Below are positions 36,301-45,345 of a stretch of 64,000 bases of DNA, in pieces. The position numbers were made by a program, and so were the translations under genes. The notes beneath the pieces are model-generated. The model did no database searches, was not told the origin of the DNA, and worked only from the letters and a program-made list of their open reading frames with translations. The stretch is from Cellulophaga fucicola. Lineage in GTDB: Bacteria > Bacteroidota > Bacteroidia > Flavobacteriales > Flavobacteriaceae. The stretch is from the NCBI RefSeq assembly GCF_900119145.1, contig NZ_FPIY01000002.1, positions 310,001-374,000 on the forward strand, in the 5' to 3' direction. Position 1 is the first letter of the stretch. Each line of letters starts with the position of its first letter.

Positions 36301-38316
36301 TATTAGGTTATTAATTGCAGTTACTATTTTACGTTCATCTACAAAATCTCTAAACTTAAAACTCCCTGTGGTAATACCTAGCTTATTAAAAAAACCTTTA
36401 TTATCATTAAACCTAACTTGTGGCGTATATAATGGAGATAAGTTAGCGTAATCTACCTCTCCAAAACCATTACTGTAAGAATACCCAATTTTTGTTTTAC
36501 AAAACTTCTCTAAAAATACACTCTCGTTTTTAGTAAATTTTGGACGTTCCTTGTATAAGGTAACCTGCTCTTTTATAAATTCTGGATATTGTTCTACGTC
36601 TTGTACTAATGTTAGTATTTCTAGAGCTGCTAAACGTTGGTCTACATTTTTAGCTGTTATTAAATTTTGTGTACTTGTTTTAAATGTAGTTTCTGGCTGT
36701 TTAATTATCAACTTCATTAATCCAGATCGTAGACTTTTATTTTTTCTAGTAAAAAGATCTTCTACAACATCTAAATCTTCTTGGTGCAAAGGCATATGAT
36801 GAAAAACCTGTATACCCGTAGACATTACAGACTCACTCCTATCTTTAATAGCTTGGTGTGCTAATTTTCTACGCCAAGAATTCTCTGATAAAATTAATTG
36901 AGTTGGTTTTGTGTTTCCGTAGTTATACCCATAAGAATATGTAAAATGATTTGGAAACACTTTCCTCATATATCTTTCTCTTACCCCAGTTGGCAATTTT
37001 GCTAATTGATCTGATAGCAATAGTAACTGCTCTTCCGATGCTTTTTCTATAATTAAATCATAGAAATAATTTGGTGTAATTGTAAAACTATGCCAAGAGA
37101 AAACCATACCCTCATAGCATTTACCATCTTTTGGCAAAGATTCTGCAACTTTTTGTATTTGTACAAAAAGCTTATTATCTATATTTATAGCAGGTAAACT
37201 TAAGCTTAGCCAATAATCTAAAGCTGGGTTATTACCCAATTCTTTTTTATAATACTCTACAATAGATTCGTGTGTTCGTTGGGTCTGATTAACAAAGTAA
37301 AGTCCTAGTAATTTTTTCTCTAATTTATCTGTTGCATATACCAGTTCTAATGCCTTTTTGTTTGCAACATCTACATCTACTAAACCAATTGCCCAAAGAC
37401 CTACATAAACCTCTAAATTATCTTTGCTAGTAAGTAATACGTCTATATCTTTTAGGTTTAAAATATAAGCCTCACTCAATTCTAAAACTCTTCTTATTGT
37501 TGCCTTTTTAGGTGCTTCCCAACCAAAACCAAACCAAGTATCTACAGCTCTAACTACACTACTAAAGCGTGTTAAATCGTTCTCTAGAATAACTCCAATC
37601 ATATATTTTAATGCACCGTGACTGGTAGAATCTAAGGACTCTAAAATAGTTTGTCTTAATCCTTCTTGCCGTTGCGCTGCCAATAATAACTTAGAAACTA
37701 ATTCCCAATTCTCTTCTTTCTGAGTTAACAACAACCCTTTTATAATATCTCTACTTACACCTCCAATTTCATCTTCAGCTTGTATAATGTCTTTAACAAC
37801 ATCTATAACTAACTCTGTTTTATATTGTAATACCGTACCAAAAAAATAACTGTTTTTGTGATCAAAATATGTACTATATTGAAACTGCTCTACTAAAGAC
37901 AACGCTCCAAAACCTTTACGACTAAAAGCCAAAAAAGTTCTAAAGTAATCTAATTTATTGTGTAAATGATTTGTGTTTACTTTTGCCCTAAAAGCTCTTC
38001 TGCTATAGCCATTCTGATATGGTAAATAATCGAATAAGCTCCACATAGCAGCTAAATATGGAGCTTGTACTTCTCCGTACAATAAAACCCCTAAACGAAA
38101 ACCTTCATCTGTTGTCCAAGGGTTAACCGTAACTGCATCATCAAAAGCATTAGAAAAAATAGTTATTGTTTCGTGATTCATTCGTGGATTAAGCAAATTT
38201 GCTAATATTTGCCCTAGTACCTCATATGGATACGAAAACCCCTCTAAATCTTCATCTTTTAATGCTGCCTTTTGGTGCTTTTTTATATACTCTTGTGCTT
38301 TTTCAAATGGAATCAT
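33325..38316 (-). CDS. Giant DUF5724/DUF4132 (MolR-like) protein
   Basis: The 1663-residue protein has no signal peptide. The N-terminal ~1270 residues are a long helical-repeat region matching the DUF5724 type. The C-terminal ~370 residues match DUF4132, with phrases such as RLIQPFKQVFRELYLVTKDE, LLRGRGWTVS and DIEAPTLEHIVFYSLE. DUF4132 proteins include E. coli MolR/YehI, found beside MoxR-type AAA ATPase, von Willebrand A and SWIM-domain genes in proposed conflict or regulatory clusters. None of those partners lies in this window, only a 138-residue companion, so this is either a reduced or a distributed version. Cytoplasmic; biochemical role unknown. Confidence 0.85.
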   Translation of the reverse strand: MIPFEKAQEYIKKHQKAALKDEDLEGFSYPYEVLGQILANLLNPRMNHETITIFSNAFDDAVTVNPWTTDEGFRLGVLLYGEVQAPYLAAMWSLFDYLPYQNGYSRRAFRAKVNTNHLHNKLDYFRTFLAFSRKGFGALSLVEQFQYSTYFDHKNSYFFGTVLQYKTELVIDVVKDIIQAEDEIGGVSRDIIKGLLLTQKEENWELVSKLLLAAQRQEGLRQTILESLDSTSHGALKYMIGVILENDLTRFSSVVRAVDTWFGFGWEAPKKATIRRVLELSEAYILNLKDIDVLLTSKDNLEVYVGLWAIGLVDVDVANKKALELVYATDKLEKKLLGLYFVNQTQRTHESIVEYYKKELGNNPALDYWLSLSLPAINIDNKLFVQIQKVAESLPKDGKCYEGMVFSWHSFTITPNYFYDLIIEKASEEQLLLLSDQLAKLPTGVRERYMRKVFPNHFTYSYGYNYGNTKPTQLILSENSWRRKLAHQAIKDRSESVMSTGIQVFHHMPLHQEDLDVVEDLFTRKNKSLRSGLMKLIIKQPETTFKTSTQNLITAKNVDQRLAALEILTLVQDVEQYPEFIKEQVTLYKERPKFTKNESVFLEKFCKTKIGYSYSNGFGEVDYANLSPLYTPQVRFNDNKGFFNKLGITTGSFKFRDFVDERKIVTAINNLITLVHEHRNHEYQFEAYDGETGTTLIANGIHDIKRIQEIVTPEVHLQNLPLADLWIKWYEESNLNDFEMYFAIRYINRINAPYGNYEKLEEYTKQYVPDLTQIKLDTTDRSYYSTNTKYTTILKRLYNVNADRAAVFSFKLDLWEDVIANFPEKLKTTKFSYNRSYRYDDYHWINVIDGLVCIINEEDLKQFADEAQLKKFWDIKMFLGAQYIGYPKPITDIKDITEKRVIDRGLVLPFIDISLVLYQKNLITKDDLLFQALNSSELMSILDGAQNYRIRNGNLDVSLVPKGVFNDLKTNILSVELERGDLATDASEYISSLSKVEGVDYVFKVLQRMGKDTFERGYSYYGDTKKSKFSAILKKSVLKETESYSDFAALADETKIPKKRLVELACYATQWAGFVGEYLGLEKLEDAVWWFQAHASDYMSGEKETIISRYSNIPKSDFAIGAIDIDWFNKVYKSIGKANWKILHDAAKYITDGNGHRQVKLYSSVMLGEVKITETLKKITEKRDKDYVRALGLIPLSKTIPEKDLLKRYNLLQQFLKESKQFGAQRQESEKNAVEIALDNLSRNAGFQDRVRFSWAMESKATLAIMENAVLTFEDAVIELVITDEGKTDIIVTKGNKKQKSIPAKYKKDKQVLALKEGKSYLSKQYSRTRLSLENAMVNEDKFTAAEIHKIMQHPIVKVMLSKLVLFSPEKEISGFYADGVLTDTQGKKHHLQEDDVLVIAHPSHLYKAVQWDLYQKHLFAERLIQPFKQVFRELYLVTKDELELGAKSERYQGHQIQPQKTVALLRGRGWTVSHEDGLQKVYHKLGFMATMYAMADWFSPADIEAPTLEHIVFYSLENYKPIPLKDVPSVVFSEIMRDIDLVVSVAHVGGVDPEASHSTMQMRAVLATESAQLFKLKNITVKERHILVAGTLGEYSIHLGSGQVSKNGLQLSIIPVHSQHRGRMFLPFVDDDPKSAEIISKMKLLSEDNKIQDPTILAQINS

Positions 38317-38343
38317 AATTATGTTATTCTTTTGATGTATTTT

Positions 38344-39105
38344 TTATTTTATTAGTCCGTTTTTGTAGGCTCCTAATTTAAAATCTATTTGACTTTTAAA
38401 AACCTCTTTAAGATCTTCTTTTGGCTGTAGTGTAAGTCCTAGTTGAAAATGTTTATTGTGATCATATCCTATATATTCTTGAGCAACAAAACGCACCTGT
38501 GCTTCATTAGTAGCGCTATTATAATCTAGCACAGTAAAACTGTGTGTTAAAAATTGCATTGATGCTGCTTCACTTAAAAAATAAAGGAATGCTTTATAAG
38601 TTTTAATTTCTGAAATAGTAATATTATTTAACTGTGCCAACTCTTTAATCCAAGAATCATTTTTTAATGCCTTTAAAAGAGATTCTTTTGTAAAAATATC
38701 TTGCAGTGTAACATTTTGCATTGTACGCAAATCTAGTGTTATTACCCCTAAAGAGTTCCCCATAGGACCACACGCTTCTCTACTATTAACACCATATTCG
38801 TAACTATAAAAAGGTCCAACAAGTGAAAGCGGATTGTAATACGAATAATAGAAAACCTCGCATTTATTAGACTCTAGTTTATTTTTAGTAAAAAAGTTGA
38901 TACTGTCAGTTTTTGCATCATACAATACAGCTCCCATAGCTGTTGCTTTCTTTGTTGTTATTTTAAAATTATTTAATTCAAATAGCACAGAATCTACTTG
39001 TGCACTTATTTTCTGCGCACTAAGAGAAACTACACTAAATAGTATACCAATTACAACTAATGAGCACCTTTTTTTCCTAATTTTTAAAGTGTGTATTGTA
39101 TGCAT
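38344..39105 (-). CDS. Exported protein of unknown function
   Basis: The 253-residue protein has a signal peptide of unusual length, with a basic n-region (MHTIHTLKIRKKRC) and hydrophobic core LVVIGILFSVVSLSA-Q (cleavage near residue 31). The mature part has repeated aromatic patches (YYSYYNPLSLVGPFYSYEYG) and EYIGYDHNKHFQLGLTLQP. The family is not recognised. It is 27 bp upstream of the DUF5724/DUF4132 gene on the same strand, and divergent from the tandem LRR genes. Confidence 0.7.
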   Translation of the reverse strand: MHTIHTLKIRKKRCSLVVIGILFSVVSLSAQKISAQVDSVLFELNNFKITTKKATAMGAVLYDAKTDSINFFTKNKLESNKCEVFYYSYYNPLSLVGPFYSYEYGVNSREACGPMGNSLGVITLDLRTMQNVTLQDIFTKESLLKALKNDSWIKELAQLNNITISEIKTYKAFLYFLSEAASMQFLTHSFTVLDYNSATNEAQVRFVAQEYIGYDHNKHFQLGLTLQPKEDLKEVFKSQIDFKLGAYKNGLIK

Positions 39106-39187
39106 ATCTTATAAACAGAAACCTTTTTATCTTATTTTATACAGGCGTAAATTCTTTTGCAATTTAAAATGAATGCAGAACTCTTTT

Positions 39188-39231
39188 ATCCCTGAATTAA
39201 GGGATATTTTAGCTTCACTGAATACAGTGAA
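39188..39231 (+). repeat. Two adjacent palindromes in the leader of the first LRR gene
   Basis: ATCCCT-gaatta-AGGGAT (39188-39205) is followed 8 bp later by TTCACTG-aata-CAGTGAA (39214-39231), both perfect in their arms. They share a CTGAAT core. They lie 53-96 bp before the chosen start codon, the right place for a dimeric regulator or for mRNA hairpins. Confidence 0.5.
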
Positions 39232-39283
39232 AAACATCATTGTTTTTTTTGAGAAATTTGTAAAACCAAAATTAAACGGCCTT

Positions 39284-41797
39284 ATGATACTTGCTAAACA
39301 CGAACTTGGTTTCAATTTTTATGAAGACGAAACATCTTTTGAAAAAATTAAAGGATGTGACAATTACCCAGAAGATTTTTATTACGAGATTTTTGTACTT
39401 GCTAAATCTACTAAAAACAAGCAGATTAGAACCGAATGTGCCAATATCATAAAAAAACAGGCACCAGAAGCTTTACAACTCGCCTTTAAGAGTCGAAAAA
39501 AAATAACGACAATACAAGATTCTCAATCTTTTAACAAGAAACTGATTGCTGTATTAGAGTACGGCGTACTTTCAGAAGACTTAGACCTTTGTAAACTATA
39601 CACACTTGTTTGTAAGCGATTAACGCTTTCGCTTGAATATAGAAGTAAAGAAGTTATTGAACTTCTCATAGAAACACCACGTCTTTTAAGTCAGTTTAAT
39701 GGTGTTAAAGAATTAACAATTAGCACCTCTAGACAGGAAGAAGGTTTTAGAAACGTTGTAAACAACATAACGCAACTTTCTTCATTAGAGAAACTTGAGC
39801 TTGACATTGATTATAAATACATACCAGAAGAACTAGAACGATTAGTTAACTTAAAAGAGTTTATACTAGCAGCACCTAACTTAGTATGGGTTCCCGTAGG
39901 AATAACCAAGTTAAAAGCACTTAAAAAGTTGGAGTTTAGAGGAGATTTTCGTTATGGTGATGACGATCCTAACCCTAACATCGTTAACTTTATTTGGCTT
40001 ACAGAACTTACAAGTTTAAAGCATTTAAGAATAGGTTCTTTTACAGTGCAAGATCTCTCTAATGTTGAGCTTCCGGCAAGTTTAAAAAAATTAGAGCTTT
40101 TTAGGTTAGAAAATCTAACCGCTTTACCCGAAACACTTGGTCACTTACCAAAACTAAAAACATTAAGGCTAAGTGGTATAAGGGAGCTAGAACACTTTCC
40201 TGCATCTGTTAGTGAATTTAAAACCTTAGAGGTTTTAGAAGCTATTCATTTATCTAAATTAAAAAAAGTTCCTGCTGCTTTTATTTTTGGACCAAATATT
40301 AAACGTTTACTAGGTTTGTATACAGAGTTTATGCCTTATGGAGTAACACCTGTAACTAAGCTAAAAAGAATCGTTTTTACCAATCCAGAGCTTCTTAGTT
40401 TTGTATTAGATAATGCCTTGTCTTTTACTAATTTAAAAGAGATAGAAATTAATTGTGATGCACCACAAAGAAGAAGTGAGCATACGCTTTCTGCATTTAA
40501 AAAACTTAAAAACCTTAAGTATAAGTTAGCACATCATTTAGAATGGGTTTTAGAGGATATTCACGAATGTAAAAAGCTAGAAGACGTTTTTATTTATGGT
40601 ATATATAATGGAGCTGATGCTAAAATAACAAACGCTGATGTTGCTAATTTTCCTCAGTCATTTTCTAGAATAGAGTATTTGCAAACCTTAAAAGTGCACA
40701 GTGCAAAAGCACTAGTTTTAAATACAGATTATTTACCTATAAAGACAGACAGTCTTACCATTACAGGTATAAAAGTCATTGAGCCAGGTATTGAAGATTT
40801 TGAGGTAACTAATCTAAAGGTAATAGATACACCTATTACCGCATTACAAAAGTTTTATTCAGTAATACGTGCTAAAAAAATAAAGTTAGACGATGTAAAT
40901 AGTGCTAAAAATGAGACTTTAGATTTTGATAATTTTAAAGACCCTGAAAGCATTAAGGATTTTATATTTAATAGTAATGTAAAAGGCTTAGATAAGGCAT
41001 TAAAAGCACTTTGTAATTTACAAACACTAACCATTGATTTTAATGTAGATAATGCCGAACAAAACAATGGTTTAACCGCTTATACGCATCATAATTTAAA
41101 GAACTTGACGATTAAAAATTTTAATGGTGACACTAGTGTTATTAAATTATTATTAGAGCATACGCCTCATCTAGAGTTTTTAGAAATTTACGATTGTGTA
41201 GGCCTTGTAGATCTTCCTAAGGTTACTTTAAATAAACTAAAAACGCTAAAATTATTTTATAGCGATGATATACAGTCTATAGAAAACGTAACAGTGCCCA
41301 ACATAGAACTTTTTAAAGTTTTATCGTGTGACAATTTTGGTTACAATGCTATGGTTACGGCATCGCATTGGAAAACGCTTAAGTTTCTTTGGTTAGAACA
41401 CATTAGTAAAGATCTTGAAACCTACCCAGAGACCATTGCAGACTTAAATTTAGACACCTTTTTTATTGATGGATTTTTAACTAAAAGACAAATACCAAAA
41501 TGGATAGGCAGAATGAAATCCTTACGAGTTCTAGGAATAGAACAGTTTTATTATTGTCCATTACCGGAAGAATTAGCCGAATTAACCCAATTAAAAATAA
41601 TGAGTATCAGAGGGTGTGATTTTACAGAACAAGTATCTGATAAATTTAAGAATCTGAATTTAGAGGATTTAATTTACAGGTATTCAAAATTTAATGGAAA
41701 CAATATGAAATCCTCTAAATTTTACGCATTAGCTAAAAATAAAATCTTAAAAGAGGATTTTGATAACAGATATGAAAAATATGATCTGTACTGCTAA
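39284..41797 (+). CDS. Large LRR protein, tandem copy 1
   Basis: I chose the ATG at 39284 because the 837-residue product then matches its tandem neighbour in length from Met to the conserved NYPEDFYYEI block (36 residues in both). The frame is open further up, to 39173, but that part contains two palindromes and has no counterpart. The N-terminal ~110 residues hold the shared domain (CANIIKKQAPEALQLAFKS), then irregular leucine-rich repeats to the C-terminus. No signal peptide is present, so it is probably cytoplasmic. Function unknown; protein-protein recognition is typical for LRRs. The flanking LRR and DUF4132 genes suggest one accessory module. Confidence 0.85.
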   Translation: MILAKHELGFNFYEDETSFEKIKGCDNYPEDFYYEIFVLAKSTKNKQIRTECANIIKKQAPEALQLAFKSRKKITTIQDSQSFNKKLIAVLEYGVLSEDLDLCKLYTLVCKRLTLSLEYRSKEVIELLIETPRLLSQFNGVKELTISTSRQEEGFRNVVNNITQLSSLEKLELDIDYKYIPEELERLVNLKEFILAAPNLVWVPVGITKLKALKKLEFRGDFRYGDDDPNPNIVNFIWLTELTSLKHLRIGSFTVQDLSNVELPASLKKLELFRLENLTALPETLGHLPKLKTLRLSGIRELEHFPASVSEFKTLEVLEAIHLSKLKKVPAAFIFGPNIKRLLGLYTEFMPYGVTPVTKLKRIVFTNPELLSFVLDNALSFTNLKEIEINCDAPQRRSEHTLSAFKKLKNLKYKLAHHLEWVLEDIHECKKLEDVFIYGIYNGADAKITNADVANFPQSFSRIEYLQTLKVHSAKALVLNTDYLPIKTDSLTITGIKVIEPGIEDFEVTNLKVIDTPITALQKFYSVIRAKKIKLDDVNSAKNETLDFDNFKDPESIKDFIFNSNVKGLDKALKALCNLQTLTIDFNVDNAEQNNGLTAYTHHNLKNLTIKNFNGDTSVIKLLLEHTPHLEFLEIYDCVGLVDLPKVTLNKLKTLKLFYSDDIQSIENVTVPNIELFKVLSCDNFGYNAMVTASHWKTLKFLWLEHISKDLETYPETIADLNLDTFFIDGFLTKRQIPKWIGRMKSLRVLGIEQFYYCPLPEELAELTQLKIMSIRGCDFTEQVSDKFKNLNLEDLIYRYSKFNGNNMKSSKFYALAKNKILKEDFDNRYEKYDLYC

Positions 41798-41875
41798 AGA
41801 AATTTAAGCACAACGTACCGCAACCCAAAGCCCTATTTTCAAAAGAAATTTATACTTTAAAAATTAACGATTACT

Positions 41876-44401
41876 ATGACAAAACCAACAGAAGTCCCTG
41901 AATTCACCTATTATAAAATGGATGAATATTATGAAGATATTAAAAAGTGTAAAAACTTTCCAGAAGATTTTTACTATGAAATTTTTACGATTGCAAAAGC
42001 AACCTCAGATAAAAAAAATAGAGCAGAGTGTGCTAACATTATAAAAAAACAAGCCCCAGAAGCTTTGCAACTAGCCTTTAAAAGCCGAAAAAAAATTACA
42101 CAAAAAGGAAGAAACGCAGCTAGAATGATTTCCTTTTTAGAATACGGGTTGCTATCTAAAGACTTAGACCTTCTTAAATTATATGATCTAATGACGAGAA
42201 AGAATAGAAAACTGGGATTTTTTAGGTTTTCGGTAGATTTTTTAGATCGCTTGTTAGAACATCCACATATATTAAGACGATTTAATGGCGTAAAAAGTTT
42301 AGAAATCCATTTAAAAGGACAAGGCAATAAATATGATAGTATTCTTAATGAGATATCAAAATTAACGTCGTTAGAAGAAATAGATCTCGAGGGAGAGTTT
42401 GAGCAACTACCAGAGGATTTTGGTAATTTATCAAAATTAAAAGAATTAAAGCTTGTTGCGCCTTGTTTAAAAAGGTTTCCAAGTACAATGTCTCAGTTAA
42501 CATCCTTAAAAAAAATACGTATAGAAGGTGATTATTGGATTGGAAAAATTATTCCTAATATGAATCTAACCGATTTTAATTGGCTTACAAAACTTACTAA
42601 ATTAAAAGTGTTCAAACTACGTTATGTAGGCGTGCAAGACCTATCTCAAGTCGTGTTTCCTGCATCCTTAAAACGTATAGAATTGTTTTACTTAAATGAA
42701 TTAACAACATTACCTAAAGATGTTAGTCATTTAAAGCAACTAAAAAAGTTTCAGATTTTATCTAAAAGCATAGCTAGCTTACCAAGTGGTTTTGAAGATT
42801 TACCAAAATTAGAGCTTTTTGAACTTAACGCTCCTAAGATAGATTCCATATCATCTACCTTATTTTTTGGCGATGCGTCTAGATGTTTTGGAGATACACC
42901 TAGACCTAAATTAGAAACAAAAATTACATATAGCGAAACTAATATATCAACAATGACAGAAGTAAGTCTGCGAGAATATATAGAAATAGATTCACCCAAA
43001 CTACTTCATTTTGTGTTAGATAATGCGTCGTTTTTCCCTAATTTAAAGACGATAACTGTAGATTGTGAAGCACCAGAAACCCCACATAAAACATCGTTAG
43101 CAGCATTTAACAATTTAACAACGCTTAACTACAAACTAGAGCATAAACTAGATTGGCTTTTAGAAGGGATTGAGCAATGTACAAATCTTAAAAATGTAGA
43201 ATTATACAGGTTTCAAGAGTCAGGTACTAGAGATATAAAATTAGCTGTTAGAATTTTTCCTAATGTGTTTTCAAAAATAGCACAGTTAGAAAACCTGACG
43301 ATTAAAAATGCTAGTGCTTTAGTTGTAGACACTGACCATTTACCTAAGCATATTACTAATTTAACTATTTCTGAAATTAAAGGCATAAAAGCAGGAACAG
43401 AACCTTTTGATGTGTTTAATGTGGAAATTAAAGCCACACCAATTCTTAATTTACAGGAATTTTATGCAGTAATTAGTGCGGCTAAATTTAATCTTGGACA
43501 TAGAAATAATGATGTCAATAATGTATTAGATTTTGAAAACTTTAGACATCCAGAAAAAATTGAATCGTTTGATTTTACCAGTGATGTGAGTCAGTTAGAT
43601 AGCTTACTTAAAAACTTCATAAATTTAAAAGAGCTTACCATTACGTTTAAAAAAAATAAGCCAGAACATAACAATGCATTAACTGCTTTTAAACACACCA
43701 ATTTAAAAGTATTAAGAATTGATGATTATAACGGAACTACTGAAGCTTTAGAACGTTTATTAACACACACACCAAACCTTGAATTTTTAGGGATATTTGA
43801 AGCCAAAGGTTTTGATGCTTTTCCTGCTGTAAGCTTGCCTCAGCTTAAAAAGTTAAGAATGCAGAGTGTCGCTCTTAAAACCATAGACAACCTTAAAGTG
43901 GAAACTATAGAAGCCATAAAACTAATACATTGTGATCATATTAGTGATGAAAGTATCGAAGTGATATCGCGTTGGAATTCTTTAAAACACCTTTGGTTTG
44001 AAGGCTTAGATGAAAATGGAGGCACATACCCTGAATCGATTTCTGAATTAAATTTAGAAACACTTTTTATCAGAGCACATCATAAAGAAGAAAAAATCCC
44101 TACTTGGATTGCTAATCTAAAAAATCTACGTGTTTTAGGAATAAACAATTTTAAACAAGTTGTTTTACCTGTTGAATTAGCCACATTAACACAGCTTGAA
44201 GTATTAAGTATTAGTGGATGTGAATTTTCAGAACAAGTATCTGAAGACTTTAGAACCCTTAACCTACAAAAATTGGTGTATTGGACCTCTAAATTTAATG
44301 GTAGTAATATGAAATCTGAACTCTATGAGCCATTGGAGAATAAGTTGGTGTCTCAACGTAATTTTGATAATGAAGATAGTGAAGCGCCTTTTAGGGTCTA
44401 A
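41876..44401 (+). CDS. Large LRR protein, tandem copy 2
   Basis: The 841-residue protein is a paralogue of the preceding gene. The N-terminal domain has the same NFPEDFYYEIFTIAKA and CANIIKKQAPEALQLAFKSRKKI blocks, and the repeats continue to a matching end (LEVLSISGCEFSEQVSEDF versus LKIMSIRGCDFTEQVSDKF). It lies 78 bp behind copy 1 and probably arose by tandem duplication with later divergence of the repeats. No signal peptide or membrane helix. No second domain, such as a nuclease or ATPase, is visible, so effector activity is not suggested by the sequence. Confidence 0.85.
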   Translation: MTKPTEVPEFTYYKMDEYYEDIKKCKNFPEDFYYEIFTIAKATSDKKNRAECANIIKKQAPEALQLAFKSRKKITQKGRNAARMISFLEYGLLSKDLDLLKLYDLMTRKNRKLGFFRFSVDFLDRLLEHPHILRRFNGVKSLEIHLKGQGNKYDSILNEISKLTSLEEIDLEGEFEQLPEDFGNLSKLKELKLVAPCLKRFPSTMSQLTSLKKIRIEGDYWIGKIIPNMNLTDFNWLTKLTKLKVFKLRYVGVQDLSQVVFPASLKRIELFYLNELTTLPKDVSHLKQLKKFQILSKSIASLPSGFEDLPKLELFELNAPKIDSISSTLFFGDASRCFGDTPRPKLETKITYSETNISTMTEVSLREYIEIDSPKLLHFVLDNASFFPNLKTITVDCEAPETPHKTSLAAFNNLTTLNYKLEHKLDWLLEGIEQCTNLKNVELYRFQESGTRDIKLAVRIFPNVFSKIAQLENLTIKNASALVVDTDHLPKHITNLTISEIKGIKAGTEPFDVFNVEIKATPILNLQEFYAVISAAKFNLGHRNNDVNNVLDFENFRHPEKIESFDFTSDVSQLDSLLKNFINLKELTITFKKNKPEHNNALTAFKHTNLKVLRIDDYNGTTEALERLLTHTPNLEFLGIFEAKGFDAFPAVSLPQLKKLRMQSVALKTIDNLKVETIEAIKLIHCDHISDESIEVISRWNSLKHLWFEGLDENGGTYPESISELNLETLFIRAHHKEEKIPTWIANLKNLRVLGINNFKQVVLPVELATLTQLEVLSISGCEFSEQVSEDFRTLNLQKLVYWTSKFNGSNMKSELYEPLENKLVSQRNFDNEDSEAPFRV

Positions 44402-44548
44402 TTAAAATAACAGCATTATCATTCCTATTTTTATTACTCGTAATTGTTTTCAAAAAAATAAAAATTACGACATCTATCCATAGCACTTAAATAATCTAGT
44501 GTTGCAATAGTACAGTACTAGATTTTGTGTTTTTTAAGCATTAATTAA

Positions 44549-44578
44549 CTAAAGTTTCAATAATTACTGAAACTTTAG
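44549..44578 (+). promoter_or_regulatory. Operator palindrome for the GbsR/MarR operon
   Basis: CTAAAGTTTCA (44549-44559) and TGAAACTTTAG (44568-44578) are exact complements, 11-bp arms with an 8-bp spacer. The right arm ends 11 bp before the -7 element, so it covers the -33 region. The regulator encoded second in the operon is the likely ligand, giving negative self-control. Confidence 0.65.
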
Positions 44579-44589
44579 AATATTTAATA

Positions 44590-44597
44590 TATCTTTG
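44590..44597 (+). promoter_or_regulatory. -7 element of the DUF2071/GbsR operon
   Basis: TATCTTTG matches TAnnTTTG, 24 bp before the start codon of the first operon gene. It implies a short leader. The remainder of the 220-bp gap (44402-44548) shows nothing recognisable. Confidence 0.65.
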
Positions 44598-44621
44598 TAA
44601 AAGACTAATAATATATACTTT

Positions 44622-45341
44622 ATGAGTTTTTTAAAAGCAGAATGGCGAAAATTAGCATTTGCTAACTATACAATAGACCCAAAATTATTAAAGAAATATG
44701 TTCCGTTTGGTACAGAACTAGATACCTACAATAATAAATGCTACGTTAGTTTAGTTGGTTTTATGTTTGTAAACACAAAGTTACTTGGAGTTAAAATTCC
44801 TTTTCATTCTAATTTTGAAGAAGTAAATCTTCGCTTTTATGTAAAAAGGTTTGATGGCGAAGTTTGGAAAAGAGGTGTTGTTTTTATAAAAGAAATAGTT
44901 CCTAAAGCTGCATTAACTTTTGTGGCTAATACCGTTTATAATGAAAATTATGAAACACTACCTATGCAACATATTTGGGAGCAAAATAACACCAATAAAA
45001 AAGTAGTTTACAAGTGGAAAAAGAATAACAAATGGAATTCATTTTCAATTAATGCCAATACTACGTCAAAAACCATAGAACTTAATAGCGAAACAGAATT
45101 TATTACAGAACATTATTGGGGTTACGCAACAGTTAATAAAAACAGTTCTAATGAATACGAAGTAACACATCCAAAATGGGAAGAATATCCTGTTAAAGAG
45201 TATTCTATTTCTGTAGACTTTGGAGCATTGTACGGAGAAGAATTTCAGTTTTTATCTAAACAAAAACCATCTTCTGTAATGCTAGCAGAAGGCTCTACAA
45301 TTACAGTAGAGAGCAAAAGAAAACTTACGTTAAAAGAATAA
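44622..45341 (+). CDS. DUF2071 (YqjF-like) protein
   Basis: The 239-residue soluble protein opens MSFLKAEWRKLAFANYTIDPKLLKKYVPFGTELD, a pattern of the DUF2071/YqjF family (W-x-L-x-x-A-N-Y-x-V-x-P-x-L-L). It is the first gene of a seven-gene operon, 4 bp before the regulator gene. A second member of the family is encoded four genes later, so two divergent copies are kept in one transcript. Family function is not established; the fold resembles acetoacetate decarboxylase-like proteins. Confidence 0.85.
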   Translation: MSFLKAEWRKLAFANYTIDPKLLKKYVPFGTELDTYNNKCYVSLVGFMFVNTKLLGVKIPFHSNFEEVNLRFYVKRFDGEVWKRGVVFIKEIVPKAALTFVANTVYNENYETLPMQHIWEQNNTNKKVVYKWKKNNKWNSFSINANTTSKTIELNSETEFITEHYWGYATVNKNSSNEYEVTHPKWEEYPVKEYSISVDFGALYGEEFQFLSKQKPSSVMLAEGSTITVESKRKLTLKE

Positions 45342-45345
45342 TATA

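Noticed and set aside
39173-39283. Upstream extension of the first LRR gene (37 more residues from the ATG at 39173)
   Set aside because: The paralogue at 41876 has no such extension and its Met-to-motif distance equals that from 39284. The extension also holds two palindromes.
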